Of a stretch of DNA of 12,987 nucleotides, positions 7,353 to 12,987 are shown piece after piece. Source of the DNA: an uncultured Clostridia bacterium (GTDB lineage: Bacteria; Bacillota; Clostridia; Oscillospirales; Ruminococcaceae); contig CAMYUO010000014.1 in NCBI GenBank assembly GCA_947302065.1, positions 1 to 12,987 on the forward strand, given 5' to 3'. The position numbers were made by a program, and so were the translations under genes. The notes beneath the pieces were generated by a model. The model ran no database searches. It was not told the origin of the DNA and saw only the letters and a list, made by a program, of their open reading frames with translations. Position 1 is the stretch's first letter; every line of letters starts with the position of its first letter.

Positions 7353-7865
7353 TTACTCCCTGATCTCAGCCGTGCTCCTGCCGTTCCTTTCGAGGAACAG
7401 CTGAACGTTCTTTTCGTTGTCCTCTATCTTCGAGCAAACGACACCGTCGAGTATCTTGAAGATTATCGAGAAGATAAGTCCCCAGAATGTCGAGGTCAGC
7501 GCACCGTAAAAATTGCCCTGAACGTTTTCCATATCGCTTACCATCCCAAGCAGCGAGATGACCGTTCCGAGAATACCGAGCAGCGGGAAGATACCCGTCA
7601 GATTGACAAACAGCGAGTACAGCTTGCCCGTGTGGTTTCTCATCTCCACAACGTCTGTCTCTTTCAGCCGTGATACCTCTGCGCCTGCCTCCTCACTCGA
7701 TGATCTCGCATCAGGCACGAACACCGTCAGATGCAGCTTTTTGTAGAGTCTCTCAGCCGAATTTTTGGTAGAGTAGTAAACGAATCCCGTGAACACAGCC
7801 ACCAGGAATATGATAAGGTCAAAACCCCATAGATTCATGAATATGACCGAGAAAAAGTCTTTCAT
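7353..7865 (-). CDS. MotA/TolQ/ExbB-family proton-channel protein
   Basis: This 170-residue protein shows the three-helix pattern of ExbB/TolQ: a first span at about 12-32, a cytoplasmic region (about 33-80), and two C-terminal spans at about 83-108 and 117-142. The second carries the hallmark FPLLGILGTVISLLGM, and the third carries GALTSTFWGLIFSI with the small and Thr/Ser residues that line the channel in the family. Members form pentamers around an ExbD/TolR dimer and use the proton gradient to move it. I start at ATG 7863-7865, which follows GGAGG by 11 bases; an upstream ATG at 7898 precedes that binding site and overlaps the promoter. It is the first gene of the seven-gene unit, immediately before its ExbD-like partner. 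It is shorter than ExbB (about 240) and compact. Confidence 0.88.
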   Translation of the reverse strand: MKDFFSVIFMNLWGFDLIIFLVAVFTGFVYYSTKNSAERLYKKLHLTVFVPDARSSSEEAGAEVSRLKETDVVEMRNHTGKLYSLFVNLTGIFPLLGILGTVISLLGMVSDMENVQGNFYGALTSTFWGLIFSIIFKILDGVVCSKIEDNEKNVQLFLERNGRSTAEIRE

Positions 7866-7873
7866 CAGGCTAT

Positions 7874-7881
7874 TCACCTCC
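7874..7881 (-). promoter_or_regulatory. Ribosome binding site of the ExbB-like gene
   Basis: GGAGGTGA on the minus strand decides between the in-frame starts at 7898 (upstream of the site) and 7865 (11 bases downstream). Only the latter can use it. Confidence 0.65.
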
Positions 7882-7888
7882 AAATTAC

Positions 7889-7917
7889 ATATTATCATAT
7901 TTTAAAGCAAAAATCAA
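7889..7917 (-). promoter_or_regulatory. Promoter of the seven-gene operon
   Basis: On the minus strand, TTGATT (7912-7917) is followed after 17 bases by TAATAT (7889-7894). A slightly shifted -10, GATAAT (7891-7896), is also possible. It lies just upstream of the ribosome binding site of the ExbB-like gene and just after the terminator of the ROK gene. This would be the only promoter for the genes down to 2171 unless internal ones exist. Confidence 0.55.
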
Positions 7918-7952
7918 GGCTATTTGCGCTTATTCTTTAAAATTCGGGCAGC

Positions 7953-7984
7953 AAAAAAGCGCTGCACCAGTGATGCAGCGCTTT
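7953..7984 (-). terminator. Rho-independent terminator of the ROK repressor gene
   Basis: A perfect 11-bp stem (AAAGCGCTGCA with TGCAGCGCTTT) has a 7-base loop. Read on the minus strand, the end of the stem runs into six T. It begins 9 bases after the stop of the ROK gene and separates it from the downstream operon promoter. Confidence 0.92.
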
Positions 7985-7993
7985 GTATGTTCA

Positions 7994-9235
7994 TCAGTTC
8001 CTTGTCGATTCAAAACCGCCCTTGTTAAAGAACAGTTCTCTGATCGCAAGAGCACAGCCCGAAAGGAATCTGTGCTTGTCCTCAATGATCGAAAGCTCTA
8101 TCTTGCTTGCCACAAGCGCACCGCCGACCTCTGTGAGAGCGTTCTTGAGTTTCTGGAACTCATTCTCGTCACGGAAGTTGAAGTTGTGCAGAACTATCTT
8201 CTGAGGATTTGTCGAGAAGTACAGGTTGTTGAGCAGTACAGCAGTAAGCCTAAGACGCTCGTCAAGTATCCTGACTACCTCAGGCTCGCCCTTGTCGTAT
8301 GCCACAAATACCATTTCTCTTGTCACATTGTCAAAATTGCCTCTTGCAGCCTCATAAAGGAACGGGGTTCCCTCGGGCGAAAAGACGGCTTTGATCTTGC
8401 GCATCGTTGCCATAGGAGTAAGCTCGTTCTCAACGCAGCCTCTTCTTCCGCACTGGCAAACGGTATCCGCATTCGGATTGATTATCATCTTGTCCACGAA
8501 GTTGGTTCTGTTGTCATACGAAACGATAGGCTCGTTAAGGTTTGTCACAACGAAATGCACCGTGTTTCCGTAATGCAGGAAAGCGATGTTGTGACGGTTC
8601 GGGTCTTTTGATTTCAAAAAGTCGATGTTCGCCATAGCCGTGCCCTTGACAGAGTTGTCAAATACAAGCGGCAGCTCGGTGAACTGTCTTACCTTTGCGA
8701 ATGCAGTCGAGTAATCAGGCTCTGCATCAACTACCTTGATGCCAAGCTTTGAATACATCGTCGGGAAAATACCGAAACCGATGCCGAGAATGTTCTCCTG
8801 AGTCAGACAGTTGTCCGAAAGGATCTCCTTTACCGACTCAAGAACGAACTGCTCGATCTGCTCATATGTCGTAGATGCGTTTGTTTCAAGATTTCTCTTG
8901 TCAAGCACAGCGCCTGACAGCGTGGAAAGACCGATGCTGATGTTCTGCTCTTCGATAGTGATACCTATAACGAACTTGTAATGATGATTGATGTCGATAA
9001 GTATCTTCTTTCTGCCTCTGGGAGCTTTCTCGGTAACGTGTCTGTACTCGCCGATCTCCTGAATGATGCCCTGTTCGATCATCTCGTTTGTGATGATAGT
9101 TACAGCAGCTCTTGTAAGTTCAAGAGTACCTGCGATGTCGATCCTTGACGTAGGTCCTCTGGTCTTGAGTATCTTCAGTACCTGCATACGGTTGCGGCGC
9201 TTCAGATCAAGTTTACTAATTCCGTGTTGTTCCAT
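7994..9235 (-). CDS. ROK-family transcriptional repressor (NagC/XylR type)
   Basis: This 413-residue protein has an N-terminal winged helix-turn-helix (about 15-60, with the LTRAAVTIITNEMIEQG recognition region) followed by a ROK sugar-kinase fold (about 85-405). The Cys cluster CQCGRRGC (Cys 260, 262, 267) of the ROK zinc site is present. The kinase phosphate loop DxGxT is replaced by TIEEQN, as in repressors. The usual ExGH sugar-binding segment is also missing: the equivalent place reads NFVDKM, losing the zinc-ligand histidine. Such proteins normally release DNA on binding a sugar or sugar phosphate, but the altered pocket makes the ligand uncertain. GGAGG lies 10 bases before ATG. An inverted repeat over its promoter suggests autoregulation. 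No sugar catabolic gene is next to it in view. Confidence 0.9.
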   Translation of the reverse strand: MEQHGISKLDLKRRNRMQVLKILKTRGPTSRIDIAGTLELTRAAVTIITNEMIEQGIIQEIGEYRHVTEKAPRGRKKILIDINHHYKFVIGITIEEQNISIGLSTLSGAVLDKRNLETNASTTYEQIEQFVLESVKEILSDNCLTQENILGIGFGIFPTMYSKLGIKVVDAEPDYSTAFAKVRQFTELPLVFDNSVKGTAMANIDFLKSKDPNRHNIAFLHYGNTVHFVVTNLNEPIVSYDNRTNFVDKMIINPNADTVCQCGRRGCVENELTPMATMRKIKAVFSPEGTPFLYEAARGNFDNVTREMVFVAYDKGEPEVVRILDERLRLTAVLLNNLYFSTNPQKIVLHNFNFRDENEFQKLKNALTEVGGALVASKIELSIIEDKHRFLSGCALAIRELFFNKGGFESTRN

Positions 9236-9279
9236 AGTTTAAGTGCCTCCGTGCTAAAGTTTTTGTATAAAATCGTCAA

Positions 9280-9308
9280 ATAATTTGTTTATCCATACAA
9301 CAAATTAT
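9280..9308. promoter_or_regulatory. Inverted-repeat operator, probably for the ROK repressor
   Basis: A perfect 10-bp inverted repeat, ATAATTTGTT and AACAAATTAT, is separated by 9 bases. The inner TTTGTT/AACAAA halves match the core of XylR operators of Bacillus, although the spacing here is larger. One arm overlaps the -10 of the ROK promoter, so binding would block transcription. Confidence 0.7.
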
Positions 9309-9312
9309 AGCA
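9304..9312 (-). promoter_or_regulatory. Extended -10 promoter of the ROK gene
   Basis: On the minus strand the sequence is TGCTATAAT, a perfect TATAAT (9304-9309) with an upstream TGN. There is no good -35 at 16-18 bases, which fits an extended -10 promoter. The predicted transcript starts near 9297 and would contain most of the operator. The region further upstream is very AT-rich (9331-9358), like an UP element. Confidence 0.6.
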
Positions 9313-9378
9313 GGAGAATTTGAACATAGAATTAATAATTAATTATAATTTAATAACATATCACATTTTACAGATTGT

Positions 9379-9630
9379 TTACAAAATCATATCCTCGTCG
9401 ATATCGTCCTCGATCTCCTCACCGTTGATGAGCTTTCTGAGGTTTTCAAACTCCTCGGTCGAGAGGGTAACGCCCTTGCCCATTCTTGTGTGATCGGGAT
9501 TCCATTCTCTGATGTCATACTTAGGGTCTCTGTCGTTCCAGCTGATAAGGTTGAGCTCTTTTGTCCAGCCCTTTGCATTCTCCGAAAGGATACCGAGAGT
9601 TTCCTTGATCTCAAATTTCAATTCTGCCAT
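9379..9630 (-). CDS. PC4/YdbC-family single-stranded DNA binding protein
   Basis: This 83-residue protein belongs to the YdbC family of bacterial PC4-like proteins, which form dimers with a curved beta sheet and bind single-stranded nucleic acid. The family pattern is clear: FEIKETLGILSENAKGW (about 6-22), ELNLISWNDRDPKYDIREW (about 25-43), then GKGVTLSTEEFENLRKL. The last 12 or so residues are acidic. I start at ATG 9628-9630, 8 bases after GGAGG (9639-9643); an ATG 15 bases upstream contains that site and cannot use it. It sits 42 bases after the flippase gene on the same strand with no clear terminator between, so it may be read from the flippase promoter. After its stop I see only AT-rich sequence, with no GC-rich hairpin. 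Confidence 0.88.
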   Translation of the reverse strand: MAELKFEIKETLGILSENAKGWTKELNLISWNDRDPKYDIREWNPDHTRMGKGVTLSTEEFENLRKLINGEEIEDDIDEDMIL

Positions 9631-9672
9631 GTTAATAACCTCCAAATATTAAACGGTAAAGCGCAAGCGCAG

Positions 9673-11619
9673 TTACCTTTTGTTGACGAATTTTCTGATA
9701 GCCAGACCTATCTCGTGAGAGTAGGCGAGCACGTATGCAGGTATCTGCACGATCACAACGAACACCGCCATCAGCGGACTTACATACCAGCCGAGCAGCA
9801 TGCTCGATGCAACTGTCAGCAGAACGATGTCTCCGAGGAACTTTCTGTAAACGATCCTCGGCACAGCCATAAGCACGAATGCGATAACGGCTGCAAGCAT
9901 ATTCTGCTTGAAGAATACCAGCACGGAAAGTGCGATTATCAGCGGATAGCCGATGATCGGCTTTTTGATCGCAATGATAACGATTACAAAGCCGACAACA
10001 AGGGCGATAGCCTCTGCGATGCCGAAAACTCTGGTCAGGAATCCTATTGCGAGCACGCTGAGGAATATCAAAGTTGCTATAAAGCCGAAAACGTCTTTGA
10101 TAAGCGACGCATTGTCAAAATGGTCTGCTATCTTTCTCGGCAGGAACCTGTGCAGCAGGCTGCTGAGCGACTTTGCGTTGTAAACGAATACGATGGCGTA
10201 AAGCAGCAGCAGCGACAGCGCAATGAACAGGTCACCGATATCCAGCTGTGCAAGGAAGTCTGCTCCAAGTACGTTTATCATCATCATCGCAACAAGCAGT
10301 ATGTTGCTGAAAACGAGCTTTTTCCAGTCTATCCTGAACGGTATCAGCGCCCTTGAATCGAACGCTCTCGCTACAAATACCGTAAAGTATGCAACGACAG
10401 TCGATATCGCAGGACCGTAAAGTCCGATCCTCGGTATCAGTATCAGGTTCAGCCCGACGTTGACAACGCCTGAGATAAGGCTCGTGAAAAGCGAACGCTT
10501 TGACTTTTTGGTGGCGATGTATATCGACCCCATAAACGTCGTAAAGCAGGAAAATACGGTTGAATAGATAAGTATCGGCGAGTATCTGATACAGTCGTGA
10601 AACTCATCACCTATCCAGATGTTCGTCAGCGGCTGTATTATCAGCAGACAACCGCCCGCAAGAATGTATATCAGGCTCTGGTTGAAATCAAATACCTTCT
10701 CGTAAAAGTTATCTCTGTCCGCCGAGTCGTTCTCGGTTATCGCGGACATGTTCCACGCCTGTCCGAACATCAGATATACGGTTGCAACGATGTTAGGTAT
10801 CTTGTATGCCGCCGACAGCACGCCGTTGTACTGCTCACCCATGATATATGTCGTCATGAACGTATCCGAGCTGTTGGTTATCAGCCACAGCAGCTGTGCA
10901 GGGATAAGCGGAACTGAGTATTGCAGCATCGTGCGGAAAAGATCGCCGTTCCAGCTTCTTTTGTCAAAATGCTGCCACAGCTTTGCCGCAAATACAAGAA
11001 ATACTATCGAGATAAAGTCCGACAGCACCGTCGCCAGCATGAACTTTGCAATTGGCGATGCAAGAACGCCGCCAATGCCGAAAAATGCGTGATCTTTTGG
11101 AAATACCGTAAAGAACAGCACGTTGAACAGCAGCGTGAAAAGCGTCGTGATTATGCCGTTCACAGCAAACAGCTTGACTCGTTCAAGCGCTCGCACATAT
11201 GTCGAGTACAGCGTTTTCATACTCGACATAAAGATGTACAGATATAGTATTATACCGTAATTCCCGAGATATTTGCTCGCCACGCCCATCATCGTGACTA
11301 TGAACATCAGCACCGCAAAAACGCCGAGTCCGCCGAGGCAGACAACGTTGCCTATGGTAAAGACCGCCTTTTTGTCGTATGCCTTGTCAAGTCCGAAGCG
11401 TATAACAGCCTCGGCAATGGTCATCGAAGCGATAGGGATAGCCCAGTTTGCGATCTGCGTCAGCACGTCGGTGACGCCGAGCTCTCCTCTTGACAGAGCG
11501 TTTGTATATATAGGTATTAACAGTATGACAAGTATTTTAGAGCTGAAAGACCCTATTGCAAAGGTAAGCGTGTTTGAAAACAGCTTACGGTAGCTGCTGG
11601 GAGCTTTTGTCTTGGTCAT
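9673..11619 (-). CDS. Oligosaccharide flippase (Wzx/RfbX-like, MOP superfamily) with C-terminal extension
   Basis: This 648-residue polytopic membrane protein belongs to the polysaccharide-export branch of the MOP superfamily, which flips lipid-linked oligosaccharides across the membrane. The N-terminus (NTLTFAIGSFSSKILVILLIPIYTNALS) is the classic first helix of the family, and the region to about residue 470 holds the expected twelve or so helices, including the NVGLNLILIPRIGLYGPAIST segment of the second half. About 140 further residues (from about 509) add four to five hydrophobic segments that standard members of 420-500 residues lack. GAGGT lies 6 bases before ATG. It has its own promoter and stands upstream of the YdbC gene. 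No glycosyltransferase or polymerase gene is visible nearby, so the transported sugar cannot be inferred. Confidence 0.88.
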   Translation of the reverse strand: MTKTKAPSSYRKLFSNTLTFAIGSFSSKILVILLIPIYTNALSRGELGVTDVLTQIANWAIPIASMTIAEAVIRFGLDKAYDKKAVFTIGNVVCLGGLGVFAVLMFIVTMMGVASKYLGNYGIILYLYIFMSSMKTLYSTYVRALERVKLFAVNGIITTLFTLLFNVLFFTVFPKDHAFFGIGGVLASPIAKFMLATVLSDFISIVFLVFAAKLWQHFDKRSWNGDLFRTMLQYSVPLIPAQLLWLITNSSDTFMTTYIMGEQYNGVLSAAYKIPNIVATVYLMFGQAWNMSAITENDSADRDNFYEKVFDFNQSLIYILAGGCLLIIQPLTNIWIGDEFHDCIRYSPILIYSTVFSCFTTFMGSIYIATKKSKRSLFTSLISGVVNVGLNLILIPRIGLYGPAISTVVAYFTVFVARAFDSRALIPFRIDWKKLVFSNILLVAMMMINVLGADFLAQLDIGDLFIALSLLLLYAIVFVYNAKSLSSLLHRFLPRKIADHFDNASLIKDVFGFIATLIFLSVLAIGFLTRVFGIAEAIALVVGFVIVIIAIKKPIIGYPLIIALSVLVFFKQNMLAAVIAFVLMAVPRIVYRKFLGDIVLLTVASSMLLGWYVSPLMAVFVVIVQIPAYVLAYSHEIGLAIRKFVNKR

Positions 11620-11665
11620 GATGTTACCTCTATCCGACTGATTAGTTTTGACAATTCATTTTATT

Positions 11666-11694
11666 ATTATATCACACCTCACACCATTTTGCAA
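11666..11694 (-). promoter_or_regulatory. Promoter of the flippase gene
   Basis: On the minus strand, TTGCAA (11689-11694) is followed after exactly 17 bases by TATAAT (11666-11671), preceded by TGA as an extended -10. It lies about 46 bases before the flippase ATG and faces away from the promoter at 11743-11771. Confidence 0.8.
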
Positions 11695-11742
11695 TTACTT
11701 TTTTGTTATTGAAAACAATTCGGAAAAACTGTGCAAAACTAC

Positions 11743-11771
11743 TTGAAAAATACTGCGAAATAAGTTATACT
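11743..11771 (+). promoter_or_regulatory. Promoter of the small membrane protein gene
   Basis: TTGAAA (11743-11748) and TATACT (11766-11771) are spaced by 17 bases. The start of transcription would lie near 11778, leaving an untranslated leader of about 65 bases before the ATG at 11845. This leader holds only a very short hairpin (CGG TTCAG CCG) and the ribosome binding site. Confidence 0.75.
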
Positions 11772-11844
11772 ATATAAAAGAACAAACGCAAGTGGAAAAA
11801 TAATTACAGCTATATCGGTTCAGCCGGAAAGGAGCAGGGGAGTT

Positions 11845-11967
11845 ATGCCAAAGAAATTAAAGGTTTGCATCATCGTGTTCTTGTCAGTGTTTGCTGCGGT
11901 GTTTGCAGCAAATATCATCACGGAGATATTCAAGACCAAGCTCAACAAGTATTATTCCGTGACCTGA
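11845..11967 (+). CDS. Small single-span membrane protein, 40 residues
   Basis: This short frame encodes MPKKLKV followed by a hydrophobic stretch (about residues 8-25: CIIVFLSVFAAVFAANII) and a basic/polar tail ending in SVT. The positive N-terminus predicts a cytoplasmic start and an outward tail. AAAGGAG and a second purine-rich stretch (AGGGGAG) precede the ATG. The case for a real gene rests on its signals: a good promoter at 11743-11771, a ribosome binding site, and a terminator beginning 15 bases after the stop, so it forms a complete single-gene unit. I do not recognise the family, and no function can be assigned. A lipoprotein is unlikely, as the only Cys lies before the hydrophobic core. 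It could be a regulatory small protein or a type I toxin-like peptide, but nothing shows this directly. Confidence 0.7.
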   Translation: MPKKLKVCIIVFLSVFAAVFAANIITEIFKTKLNKYYSVT

Positions 11968-11981
11968 AAAAAGGCATTATC

Positions 11982-12022
11982 AAAGCGGGGATCGCAGCTG
12001 TGTGATCTCCGCTTTGTTTTGT
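11982..12022 (+). terminator. Rho-independent terminator of the small membrane protein gene
   Basis: A 12-bp stem (AAAGCGGGGATC with GATCTCCGCTTT, one G-T wobble) with a 10-base loop is followed by GTTTTGTC. It lies between the stops of two convergent genes and may also help end the sleB transcript from the other side, where the trailing T run is more distant. Confidence 0.8.
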
Positions 12023-12025
12023 CTG

Positions 12026-12709
12026 TCAAAGGCAGAACCTGTGGCTGCCGATGACGGTCACCACCTGCCGTGAGCGTATGAATTTGTTCGATGTCTTTGC
12101 GGGATTGTAATAGTAAATGCAGCCGCCTGTGGGGTCCCAGCCGTTGAGCGCATCTCTTGCCGCCTTGTATGCCGAATCGGCAACGTTCTGATAAAACTGT
12201 CCGTCGGTCACAGCGGTAAAAGCACCGTTCTGATAAATGACTCCCGAAAGCGTGTCGGGAAAGGACGGGTGCTCTATTCTGTTGAGGATAACTGCACCGA
12301 CTGCGACCTGCCCGACATAAGGCTCGCGTCGTGCCTCTGCGGAGATTATCCTCGCAAGCTTGGAAACGTTTGCTTGTGTCGCCGCAGGTATCGTGCCTAT
12401 GCTTATCCCGAGCGCCTTTAGCGTCAGCGGTCCTGCGATGCCTGTCTGCGAAATGCCTTTCTGCTTTTGGAAAGCAATGACCGCCTTTCTCGTTATCTCA
12501 CCGTAATATCCCGTAACATCGGACTTGAAAAGTCCACGCTCTTTGAGCTTTTGCTGTATCGCACGCACCTCAGCACCTCTCGAGCCGACCTGTGATGTCG
12601 CCGCAATTCCCGTCTTATCCTGTGGAAACATCGGCAGGCACGCCGCTATCGTCATCACCGCAGCTGCGACCGCCGCACGCAGATGTCTCTTTCTGTAATG
12701 GGTTTTCAT
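12026..12709 (-). CDS. sleB: Spore cortex-lytic enzyme / cell wall hydrolase (SleB type)
   Basis: This 227-residue secreted enzyme has a basic N-terminus and a hydrophobic signal segment (about 10-27). A peptidoglycan-binding domain follows at about 38-100 (GSRGAEVRAIQQKL ... GYYGEITRKAVIAFQ), and then the Hydrolase_2/SleB domain at about 115-227. The catalytic Glu of SleB is at 125 in ISAEARREPYVGQVAVGAVILNR, and the family features GAFTAVTDGQ, ALNGWDPTGG and YYYNP are all present. SleB is a lytic transglycosylase that degrades cortex peptidoglycan during germination, which points to a spore former. The usual partner gene ypeB is not downstream, where a convergent terminator lies. GGAGG is 6 bases before ATG. 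The 5' region (12710-12850) shows no convincing promoter of either the vegetative or forespore type. Confidence 0.9.
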   Translation of the reverse strand: MKTHYRKRHLRAAVAAAVMTIAACLPMFPQDKTGIAATSQVGSRGAEVRAIQQKLKERGLFKSDVTGYYGEITRKAVIAFQKQKGISQTGIAGPLTLKALGISIGTIPAATQANVSKLARIISAEARREPYVGQVAVGAVILNRIEHPSFPDTLSGVIYQNGAFTAVTDGQFYQNVADSAYKAARDALNGWDPTGGCIYYYNPAKTSNKFIRSRQVVTVIGSHRFCL

Positions 12710-12850
12710 TTGAGACCTCCTTGAAGATTGGTGTTAGTAATCTTTGCAAAAGCTCGGAAATTATTCTTTTTGCTTGATTTTGTACACGAAACTTAGAACA
12801 ATTAAACAAACGGTCAGGACGAAAACAAATGCTTTTGTGCATATCAACGG

Positions 12851-12877
12851 AAAATAAAAAAACACGAAAAACGTGTT
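12851..12877 (-). terminator. Weak terminator-like hairpin facing left, overlapping the rRNA promoter
   Basis: A 6-bp inverted repeat, AACACG and CGTGTT around five A, is followed on the minus strand by a T-rich run (T7 then ATTTT). It could stop leftward transcription before sleB. Its right arm shares two bases with the -35 TTGACA, so chance or a regulatory role is also possible. Confidence 0.35.
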
Positions 12878-12904
12878 GACAAACCGGTATTAGCGTGATA
12901 TAAT
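12876..12904 (+). promoter_or_regulatory. Consensus rRNA operon promoter
   Basis: TTGACA (12876-12881), 17 bases and TATAAT (12899-12904) match the vegetative consensus at every position, with TGA before the -10 as an extended element. The likely start is a G at 12910 or 12911, as in rRNA promoters of Gram-positive bacteria that respond to GTP levels. The sequence downstream supports an rRNA operon. Confidence 0.85.
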
Positions 12905-12909
12905 ATATA

Positions 12910-12987
12910 GGCACTCTCACGAAGGGAGCTGCTCAGTATCTTGAAAATTGAACAATAAACGAAACGAAACCCTTGGAAATACTTTGA
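12910..12987 (+). ncRNA. 5' leader of an rRNA operon, cut by the window end
   Basis: From the predicted start, the transcript contains a small stem (CTCTC/GGGAG) and then TGCTCAGTATCTTGAAAATTGAACA. This resembles the box A and processing region that precedes 16S rRNA in clostridia and bacilli (TGCTCTTTGAAAA... type). The mature 16S 5' end is not reached. No open frame with a ribosome binding site competes for this stretch. Confidence 0.7.

Noticed and set aside
6999..7673. A 224-codon open frame on the plus strand
   Set aside because: Antisense to the ExbD-like and ExbB-like genes, with no ribosome binding site and a composition typical of an opposite-strand shadow.
9335..9346. Perfect 12-base palindrome ATAATTAATTAT
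   Set aside because: It lies in nearly pure A/T sequence where such palindromes are expected by chance; the GC-containing repeat at 9280-9308 is a better operator.
9661..9670. GCGC-AA-GCGC repeat between the flippase and YdbC genes as a terminator
   Set aside because: Only four base pairs with a two-base loop and no uninterrupted T run; too weak to separate the genes.
9490..10356. A 288-codon open frame on the plus strand
   Set aside because: It lies antisense to the flippase and YdbC genes, has an unusual Gln/His/Cys-rich composition, and resembles no protein family; it is a mirror frame of real genes.
12592..12777. A 61-codon plus-strand frame over the sleB start
   Set aside because: No ribosome binding site and opposite to the signal-peptide region of sleB.

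Overview
The window looks like chromosomal DNA from a spore-forming Gram-positive anaerobe of the class Clostridia, most likely a Ruminococcus-type member of the Oscillospiraceae. The evidence is indirect: strong GGAGG ribosome binding sites, a YdbC/PC4-type protein, a SleB-type cortex hydrolase, a YkuE-type phosphoesterase, a ROK repressor, and a Gram-positive style rRNA leader at the right edge. GC content is moderate by eye. I see no insertion sequence, phage gene, CRISPR array or tRNA.

Left edge (1-2167, plus strand): the C-terminus of an unrecognised protein is followed after 5 bases by a bacterial dynamin-like GTPase. A hairpin terminator at 2139-2167 closes this unit and also lies at the end of the convergent operon.

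Centre-left (2171-7917, minus strand): seven closely packed genes run from one promoter (7889-7917) with no internal terminator. In order of transcription they are a MotA/TolQ/ExbB-type channel protein, an ExbD-type protein with a membrane aspartate and a long extracytoplasmic coil, a poly-leucine membrane protein with a possible TolR-like domain and Ser-rich tails, a patatin-like phospholipase, a membrane-anchored metallophosphoesterase, a PepV-like M20 dipeptidase and prephenate dehydrogenase. The first three form a candidate proton-driven motor in a cell type that normally lacks TonB and an outer membrane. This is the most interesting part of the window.

Centre-right (7953-11694, minus strand): a ROK-family repressor has its own terminator. 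A 10-bp inverted repeat resembling a xylose-repressor box overlaps its -10, which suggests autorepression. Upstream of it lie a small PC4/YdbC-type nucleic-acid binding protein and a polysaccharide flippase with about 140 extra hydrophobic residues at its C-terminus. The flippase has a good extended -10 promoter.

Right edge (11743-12987): a 40-residue single-span membrane protein on the plus strand has its own promoter and terminator. It converges on a sleB-type spore cortex-lytic enzyme on the minus strand. The window then ends in a consensus promoter (TTGACA, 17 bases, TATAAT) and a leader that almost certainly belongs to an rRNA operon whose 16S gene starts beyond the window.
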